Assembly: GCF_900119825.1 (NCBI RefSeq)
Contig: NZ_FPKR01000001.1
Span: forward strand, 62,001-126,000
Source: Chitinimonas taiwanensis DSM 18899
GTDB taxonomy: Bacteria > Pseudomonadota > Gammaproteobacteria > Burkholderiales > Chitinimonadaceae
DNA length: 64,000 bases
Reading direction: 5' to 3'
Shown: positions 58,856 to 64,000 of the stretch, piece by piece
How the letters are laid out: every line of letters starts with the position of its first letter
Numbering within the stretch: position 1 is the stretch's first letter
Translations under genes and position numbers: made by a program
The notes under the pieces: model-generated
Told to the model about the DNA's origin: nothing
Databases searched by the model: none
What the model saw: only the letters and a program-made list of their open reading frames with translations

Positions 58856-59367
58856 GGCTGTCCGTACTTGCCGGCTGCCTACCCGGGCAGCCAGGCAAAT
58901 AAAAACAAATACTTAGCAACACAGTAGGAATTTCTGTGTTAGAGTGCGGGCTCTGTCGGGTTCCAGCCCGGCAGATCACCTTATACAGTTCTCAAGCTTT
59001 TCGTCCCTTCGGTAGTCCTTTCGCCCCGCGCGAGTTCTCCTCCTTACGATATCAAGCTTGCCGCGGAACCCGCACCAGCGTGCGTTGTCTCTGCTTACTG
59101 TCTGAGGCTTTACGCCAAGACAAGGCTTATGCGCGAGCAGTGCGCTTTCCGGTTTTGTCCTGGCACCCTAGACCACGGCATGGCAGACCCATGCCAGCGG
59201 CGCATGTCATGGCGCAATCGACTGCTGCGGCCCTTCAGGGGTCGGCGTTGTGCCACTTTTGCCGATAGCCCGGAACGGGCAGGATGACGCTCGACCTCAA
59301 TGGTCCGGCTGCGCCCATCGGCCACGAAGCACTAGCACCGCAAAGAAAAATAATTAAAGGAAACACC
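58856..59367 (+). other. 512-bp gene-free leader region ahead of the 70-aa gene
   Basis: Contains an inverted repeat AACACAG/CTGTGTT with a 9-nt loop at about 58918-58940, overlapping a TTAGAGT -10-like box, and a short GTCGGG/CCCGGC stem just after. The rest is pyrimidine-rich in part, with the octamer TCAAGCTT at two places (58993 and 59052). A 110-codon frame exists at 58936-59268 but is Arg/Cys-rich and looks like chance. A long 5' leader or small RNA is possible; unproven. Confidence 0.4.
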
Positions 59368-59580
59368 ATGATTATTCGAGACCTGAAAGCAGGCGACCAT
59401 TTCACCCAGGAAATCCGCGGTGAACAGATCCAGTTCAAGGTACTGGCCGTCGAGACCATCGGCCGCCAAGTGCAAGTCGAACTGGAATCGCGCCTTGGTC
59501 GCGCCAGCGCTCGCTATATGGGCCACGCCTACCTGCCCGGTACGCGTAGCCGCAATGGCCGCGCCAGCAGCTTGAACTGA
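59368..59580 (+). CDS. Small basic protein of unknown function
   Basis: 70 aa from the ATG at 59368, preceded by AAAGGAAACACC. Sequence features: MIIRDLKAGDHFTQEI, then VLAVETIGRQVQVELESRLG and a basic tail with YLPGTRSRNGRASS. The beta-rich pattern suggests an SH3-like fold, but no family is recognised. It has a good RBS, a leader of up to 500 bp and its own terminator, which supports a real, regulated gene. Confidence 0.65.
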   Translation: MIIRDLKAGDHFTQEIRGEQIQFKVLAVETIGRQVQVELESRLGRASARYMGHAYLPGTRSRNGRASSLN

Positions 59581-59603
59581 TCCTGCCTCGCTGGCAGACG
59601 TAA

Positions 59604-59633
59604 AAAAGCCGCCCTGCATGCAGGGCGGCTTTT
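59604..59633. terminator. Bidirectional terminator after the 70-aa gene
   Basis: Perfect palindrome with a GCCGCCCT stem and A/T flanks, between the converging genes ending at 59580 and 59653. Confidence 0.9.
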
Positions 59634-59652
59634 CTTTTATTGCTGCGCTCGC

Positions 59653-60750
59653 TTACTTCAGGCCGAGCAGCAGTTCCTTCTCCATCTTTTCCAGTGGATG
59701 GTCACCCATCAAACGTCGTACCAGCTTGCCGTTCTTGAAGGTCAGCGTGGCGGGCAAGCCGGTAATACCCTGAGCGCGGATATAGGCATCGTCCTGCATG
59801 CTCAGCCAGGGCTGCCAAGTCGCGCGCCACGTAGCGACCTTGCCGGCATAACGCTTGGCCAGCTGGTCGATTTTCGGGTTGGCACGCGTGCAGTAGGGGC
59901 AGGCTGGGTCGAAGGAAGTCAGCTGCACCATGACAAAGCCCTTCGATTCCGCAATGCGGCTCGGCAAATCGTCGCTGGCCACCAATTCGACTTCCTCGTT
60001 CAGCGTATCGCTCTGCGCGGTTTGCGAGCCATTCGACTGGGGCACACCCACCGGCGGCTTGCGATTGGCGGTCACCTGCTGCCAGGGTGAGGCATCAATG
60101 ACCGTACCTTCGACCACCTTCACCACCGACACGAAGCGTCCGGCATAGCGGCCCACGCCGAACAGCGCCATGCTGTTCTTCTTGAAGCCGACCACATAGG
60201 TACCGTTATCGGGCAGGCCGTAGGACAGCCGCTCGCTCGGGTCGACCATCTTTTCCCATTCGCTGCCATCGTCGGCCGCATCGCAGGGCGCTTCGCACAG
60301 CATAAGGCGTTCGAAGCCGTTTTCGGCCAGCCAGGCCTCGTAATGCTTGGTGATCAGCAGCGGGCTGTCATCGGTGCGATGCGAAAAGCGCACCATGGTG
60401 ACCTTGCCCTCCATCGGCACGCTATAGGGCGATACCCAGCCATCGTCCGGGTGGCGGCGCGGCACGCTGACCGGCATACGCACGCGTTCCATCGGGTTGT
60501 ACACACGCCCGTCCAGGGTGGATTTCGGATACTGGAGCAGACCGAGCGGTAGTACCGTGCTGTCACCACCACTGCCTTCACCGGGGTTCAGCTCCTTGGC
60601 CGGCGTACTATCGCCCATGCTAGGCAGATTGGACGACAGGCGCTTGATATCGTCGACCGCACCATTGATCTTGTCGAGCAGGCCGGCCTGGGCCGGGATG
60701 CACAGGGCGCTGGCCAGCAGCAGGGCGAGGGGAGCAAGGCGTTGCAACAT
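59653..60750 (-). CDS. Secreted fusion of unknown N-terminal domain and thioredoxin-fold domain
   Basis: 365 aa. A signal peptide (about 1-22). Residues 65-225 form an unrecognised domain, with KHYEAWLAENGFERLM, a Cys pair LCEAPCDAAD (Cys152, Cys156) and YVVGFKKNSMALFGVGRY, which recalls the DUF4892 domain seen before OmpA repeats; that likeness is weak. Residues 260-365 are thioredoxin-like with active site DPACPYCTRANP (Cys284, Cys287) and the cis-Pro loop GLPATLTFKNGKLVRRLMG. It probably acts as a periplasmic redox protein. Confidence 0.75.
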   Translation of the reverse strand: MLQRLAPLALLLASALCIPAQAGLLDKINGAVDDIKRLSSNLPSMGDSTPAKELNPGEGSGGDSTVLPLGLLQYPKSTLDGRVYNPMERVRMPVSVPRRHPDDGWVSPYSVPMEGKVTMVRFSHRTDDSPLLITKHYEAWLAENGFERLMLCEAPCDAADDGSEWEKMVDPSERLSYGLPDNGTYVVGFKKNSMALFGVGRYAGRFVSVVKVVEGTVIDASPWQQVTANRKPPVGVPQSNGSQTAQSDTLNEEVELVASDDLPSRIAESKGFVMVQLTSFDPACPYCTRANPKIDQLAKRYAGKVATWRATWQPWLSMQDDAYIRAQGITGLPATLTFKNGKLVRRLMGDHPLEKMEKELLLGLK

Positions 60751-60786
60751 GATTCCTCCAGGGGATAAGTCTTCAGCTATTCACAT

Positions 60787-60829
60787 CCGCCAGGAATATT
60801 AGAATCATTTAATATCAATGACTTGGCGG
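60787..60829. promoter_or_regulatory. AT-rich imperfect palindrome in a divergent promoter region
   Basis: CCGCCA (60787-60792) and TGGCGG (60824-60829) flank a second pair ATATTA/TAATAT. It lies between the divergent thioredoxin-fold gene (60750) and pssA (60990). Possible operator; no regulator can be named. Confidence 0.35.
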
Positions 60830-60989
60830 AATTTGTTGCGCTTTTTATCATGACGAGGATGCATTTGGCATGTCTTTATTGCCAATTCAACCGCGATACA
60901 ACGCCCTCCAGGCCAGATTCCTGCGCAACTAGCCGCCATGGCGGAGCGGATTGCATTACCATCGGCGCAAACTCTTGCCGGACCTGACG

Positions 60990-61610
60990 ATGAGCAATAA
61001 ACCGAAACCTTTTTCCATGATTCGCGAGTTCCACCTGGCCGACTGGATCACGCTGTCGAATGCCTTTTGCGGTGTGGGTGCGCTGTTCGCGGTGATGACC
61101 TATCTGCAGACCCAGGAAGTGCTGCACCTGTACTTTGCCTGCGGCCTGATTCCGCTGGCGCTGATCTTCGATGTGCTGGATGGCCGGGTCGCACGCTGGC
61201 GCCAGAAATCCTCAGCCATGGGGCGCGAGCTCGATTCGCTGGCCGATGTGATCTCCTTTGGCGTGGCGCCCGCCGTGATTGCCTATGGCTGCGGCATGCA
61301 GGGCCTGTTCGACCGCATCGTGCTGCTGTTCTTCGTGGCTGCCGGCGTGTCGCGCCTGGCGCGCTATAACGTGACGGCCGAAAAGATGAGCGACGACAGC
61401 GGCAAGGTCAGCTACTTCGAAGGCACGCCGATCCCAACCTCGCTCTTGCTGGTAGCGGTGCTGGCGGTCGCGGTCTACGACGGCGCGATTGGCAAGCAGC
61501 TGTGGTTCGGCGTGTACGAAATCGGCGGCTTCCGCTTCCACCCGCTGGTGCTGATGTTTGCGATATCGGGTTCGCTGATGATCAGCCGCATCCGTATTCC
61601 CAAGCTGTAA
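60990..61610 (+). CDS. pssA: CDP-diacylglycerol-serine O-phosphatidyltransferase
   Basis: 206 aa from the ATG at 60990 (an earlier ATG at 60951 is in frame). Membrane CDP-alcohol phosphotransferase with the catalytic motif D-G-x2-A-R-x8-G-x3-D-x3-D visible in DVLDGRVARW and GRELDSLADVISFG. About six helices. It makes phosphatidylserine from CDP-diacylglycerol and serine as precursor of phosphatidylethanolamine. Serine specificity is inferred from overall similarity to type II PssA (LSNAFCGVGALFAV and GTPIPTS). A bidirectional terminator follows. Confidence 0.9.
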   Translation: MSNKPKPFSMIREFHLADWITLSNAFCGVGALFAVMTYLQTQEVLHLYFACGLIPLALIFDVLDGRVARWRQKSSAMGRELDSLADVISFGVAPAVIAYGCGMQGLFDRIVLLFFVAAGVSRLARYNVTAEKMSDDSGKVSYFEGTPIPTSLLLVAVLAVAVYDGAIGKQLWFGVYEIGGFRFHPLVLMFAISGSLMISRIRIPKL

Positions 61611-61626
61611 GGCACACACGCCCAAT

Positions 61627-61658
61627 AAAAAAGCCCACCGCATGGTGGGCTTTTTTTT
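61627..61658. terminator. Bidirectional terminator between pssA and metH
   Basis: Stem AAGCCCACC/GGTGGGCTT with GCAT loop, A-run upstream and T-run of eight downstream. Confidence 0.92.
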
Positions 61659-61671
61659 GCATCGCACGGCC

Positions 61672-64000
61672 TCAGGCGTTGTAGGCCAGGTTCGGCGCCA
61701 GATCGCGCTCGGCCTGCTCGACACTGACCCCGCGCCGCGCTGCATAGTCCTCGATCTGATCCTTATCGAGCTTGCCCACTGCGAAGTACTGCGCGTCCGG
61801 GTGGCTGAAGTAGAGGCCACTGACCGCGGCGGTGGGCAGCATCGCATAGCCCTCGGTCAGGCTCATGCCGATGGACTCGGCATCCAGCACGCGGAACAGA
61901 TCGGTCTTGGTGGTGTGGTCGGGGCAGGCAGGGTAGCCCGGCGCCGGGCGGATGCCGCGGTAGCGCTCCTCGGTCAGGTCGTCCACGCTCAAGCCCGCTT
62001 CATCCACATAGCCCCACAGCTCGCGCCGCACCTTGGCGTGCATGAGTTCGGCAAACGCCTCGGCCAGGCGGTCGGCCAGGGCCTTGACCATGATGGCGCT
62101 GTAATCGTCATTGGCATCTTCAAACGCTTTGACATGCGGTTCGATATCGATGCCGCCGGTGACTGCGAACAGGCCCACATAGTCGGGCTTGCCGCTGGCC
62201 TTGGGCGCCACGAAATCGGCCAGGCACCAGTTCGGTTTGCCTTCGGCCTTGCGGTTTTGCTGGCGCAGGCAGTGCATGGCCATCAGTTTCTCGCCGCTGG
62301 CGGGGTCGTAGAGCTCGATATCGTCACCCACGCTGGCGGCCGGGAACAGGCCAACCACGCCATTCGCGCGCACCCAGTTGCCGGCAATCATGCGCTGGAG
62401 CATGGCCTGGCCATCGGCAAACAGCGCGCGTGCCGATTCACCCACCACCTCGTCATCAAGAATACGTGGGTACTTGCCGAACAACTCCCAGGCATTGAAG
62501 AAGGGGCTCCAGTCGATGAACTCGGCAATCTCGGCCAGCGGATAGTTTTCGAACTTGATCACACCGAGCTGCTTGGGCTTGGGCGGTGTGTAGCTGGCCC
62601 AATCGGCCTGGAAGCCATTCGCACGCGCATCGGCCAGCTTGAGCAGATCGAGCTTGGCGCGGTTGGCGTGGATGGTGCGGATGTTCTCGTATTCGCTGGC
62701 GATGCCGGCCACATAGTCGGCGCGCAGGTCTTCCGAGAGCAGATTCGAGCACACGCCCACCGCGCGCGAGGCATCAGGCACATAGATGACCGGCTCAGCG
62801 TAATTGGGTGCGATCTTGACCGCGGTATGCACTTTGGAGGTGGTGGCGCCGCCAATCAGCAACGGAATCGTGAAGCCCTGGCGCTGCATTTCCTTGGCCA
62901 CATGGGCCATTTCCTCCAGCGAGGGCGTGATCAGGCCCGACAGGCCGATGATGTCGGCGCCGAATTCGCGCGCGGTATCGAGGATCTTCTGCGCGGGCAC
63001 CATCACGCCAAGGTCGATCACTTCGTAGTTATTGCAGCGCAGCACCACGCCGACAATGTTCTTGCCGATATCGTGCACATCGCCCTTCACCGTGGCCATC
63101 ACGATGCGGCCCTTGGCAGCCGAGTCGACAGTGCCGAGGCGGACCTTCTCTTCCTCGATAAACGGTTCGAGATAGGCAACTGCCGCCTTCATCACCCGTG
63201 CCGATTTCACCACCTGGGGCAGGAACATCTTGCCCGAGCCGAACAGGTCGCCGACATGGTTCATGCCATTCATCAGCGGGCCTTCGATCACATGGATAGG
63301 GCGCGGCAGACTCTGGCGGGCTTCCTCGGTGTCTTCGATGATATAGGTGGTAATGCCTTTCACCAGCGCATGGGTGATGCGCTCCTGCAAGCTGCCCTGA
63401 CGCCAACTCAGGTCTTCGCCCTTCTGCGCATTCGCGTCGCCCTTGAAGCGCTCGGCCAGGGCAATCAGCGCCTCGGTGGTATCGGCGCCATCGGCGCGCG
63501 TGCGATTGAGCACCACGTCTTCGATCGCATCGCGCAGCTCGACTGGCACCTCTTCATACACTTCCAGCGCACCGGCATTCACGATGCCCATGCTCATGCC
63601 CTGCTGAATCGCGTGGTAGAGGAAGACCGCGTGGATCGCCTCACGCACCTTGTTATTGCCGCGGAAGCTGAAGCTGACATTCGACACACCGCCGGAAATC
63701 TTGGCATGCGGCAGATGGCGCTTGATCCAGCCGGTCGCCTCGATGAAGTCGAGGCCGTACTTGGCGTGCTCCTCGATGCCGGTGGCCACCGCGAAGATAT
63801 TCGGGTCGAAGATGATGTCCGAGGGGTCGAAGCCGACCTCGTCCACCAGAATCCGATAGCTCTTCTCGCAGATCTCGATCTTGCGCGCGAAGGTATCGGC
63901 CTGACCGACCTCGTCAAAGGCCATCACAATGACCGCCGCGCCATAGCGCTTGCACAGCCGGGCATGCTTGATGAACTCGGGTATGCCCTCCTTCATCGAG
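61672..64000 (-). CDS. metH: Cobalamin-dependent methionine synthase (5' end cut by window edge)
   Basis: 776 residues are visible with the N-terminal homocysteine-binding half outside the window. Present are the end of the pterin-binding barrel ([37 protein letters not shown]), the cap domain, the B12-binding domain with the cobalamin His in [11 protein letters not shown], and the C-terminal reactivation domain with [14 protein letters not shown]-like sequence ([15 protein letters not shown]). It makes methionine from homocysteine and methyl-tetrahydrofolate. The gene ends normally at 61672. Confidence 0.97.
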   Translation of the reverse strand, partial: SMKEGIPEFIKHARLCKRYGAAVIVMAFDEVGQADTFARKIEICEKSYRILVDEVGFDPSDIIFDPNIFAVATGIEEHAKYGLDFIEATGWIKRHLPHAKISGGVSNVSFSFRGNNKVREAIHAVFLYHAIQQGMSMGIVNAGALEVYEEVPVELRDAIEDVVLNRTRADGADTTEALIALAERFKGDANAQKGEDLSWRQGSLQERITHALVKGITTYIIEDTEEARQSLPRPIHVIEGPLMNGMNHVGDLFGSGKMFLPQVVKSARVMKAAVAYLEPFIEEEKVRLGTVDSAAKGRIVMATVKGDVHDIGKNIVGVVLRCNNYEVIDLGVMVPAQKILDTAREFGADIIGLSGLITPSLEEMAHVAKEMQRQGFTIPLLIGGATTSKVHTAVKIAPNYAEPVIYVPDASRAVGVCSNLLSEDLRADYVAGIASEYENIRTIHANRAKLDLLKLADARANGFQADWASYTPPKPKQLGVIKFENYPLAEIAEFIDWSPFFNAWELFGKYPRILDDEVVGESARALFADGQAMLQRMIAGNWVRANGVVGLFPAASVGDDIELYDPASGEKLMAMHCLRQQNRKAEGKPNWCLADFVAPKASGKPDYVGLFAVTGGIDIEPHVKAFEDANDDYSAIMVKALADRLAEAFAELMHAKVRRELWGYVDEAGLSVDDLTEERYRGIRPAPGYPACPDHTTKTDLFRVLDAESIGMSLTEGYAMLPTAAVSGLYFSHPDAQYFAVGKLDKDQIEDYAARRGVSVEQAERDLAPNLAYNA

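Noticed and set aside
58936-59268. 110-codon frame in the leader region
   Set aside because: Arg/Cys-rich composition, no RBS and no domain; more likely non-coding.

Overview
The window is a gene-dense, high-GC chromosomal segment of a Gram-negative bacterium. Several things point to a betaproteobacterium, most likely of the Neisseriales (Chromobacteriaceae/Chitinibacteraceae type): LPS core genes waaA/waaC, the DciA-like/M23 peptidase/secA cluster, a fused PhaAB-type Mrp antiporter, beta-class GST and Mg-type HemB. The placement is inferred from gene content and was not tested by database search. There are no rRNA genes, phage genes or CRISPR arrays. Most of the window is core chromosome with short intergenic gaps and many ATGA/GTGA overlaps.

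Layout. 1-4261: 3' part of tlyA, an orphan GspE/PilB-type ATPase, and a coupled patatin-lipoprotein/TPR/S4 trio. 4452-8244: an RCK potassium channel with a small membrane partner, rsuA, a 270-bp MITE-like element, and a glycine-zipper protein. 8385-9465: ohr and ohrR with a probable OhrR operator. 9477-15896: a type III-like glutamine synthetase, an orphan TRAP binding protein, and a divergent DctS/DctR-type two-component system. 15960-20245: secA, an M23 peptidase and a DciA-like gene. 20252-23305: LPS inner-core genes. 23465-29752: a tightly overlapping trio of a cNMP-binding patatin phospholipase, a one-module NRPS (C-A-T-TE) and a TVP38-family membrane protein. This is the best candidate for an undescribed pathway. 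29765-34429: aldo/keto reductase, MFS exporter and divergent LysR regulator, then a secreted glycosidase-like protein and a possible leader peptide. 34554-34817: a two-gene tRNA-Lys operon with a near-consensus promoter and a terminator. 34901-41325: gloA and the six-gene Mrp antiporter operon. 41338-45731: dsbA, a SPOR protein, argH, elaA and hemB. 45799-51813: a GGEEF protein, GST, small membrane proteins, an HD-GYP phosphodiesterase and uppP. 51909-58239: orphan binding proteins, a CaiB-type CoA-transferase, an M14 peptidase-like/hydrolase pair and small secreted proteins. 58571-64000: two small unknown proteins, one behind a roughly 500-bp leader, a thioredoxin-fold fusion, pssA and the 3' part of metH.

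How the genes fit together. Envelope biogenesis dominates (waaA/waaC, WaaE-like transferase, uppP, pssA, secA, M23, SPOR, DsbA), so the NRPS-phospholipase-TVP38 operon sits next to LPS genes and may act on lipids. Ion homeostasis (Mrp, K+ channel), peroxide and electrophile defence (Ohr/OhrR, GloA, GST) and second-messenger turnover (GGEEF, HD-GYP, cNMP-binding patatin) are the other themes. Gene calls come from reading frames and motifs only. Exact starts, substrates and family assignments marked as inference would need alignment or experiment.
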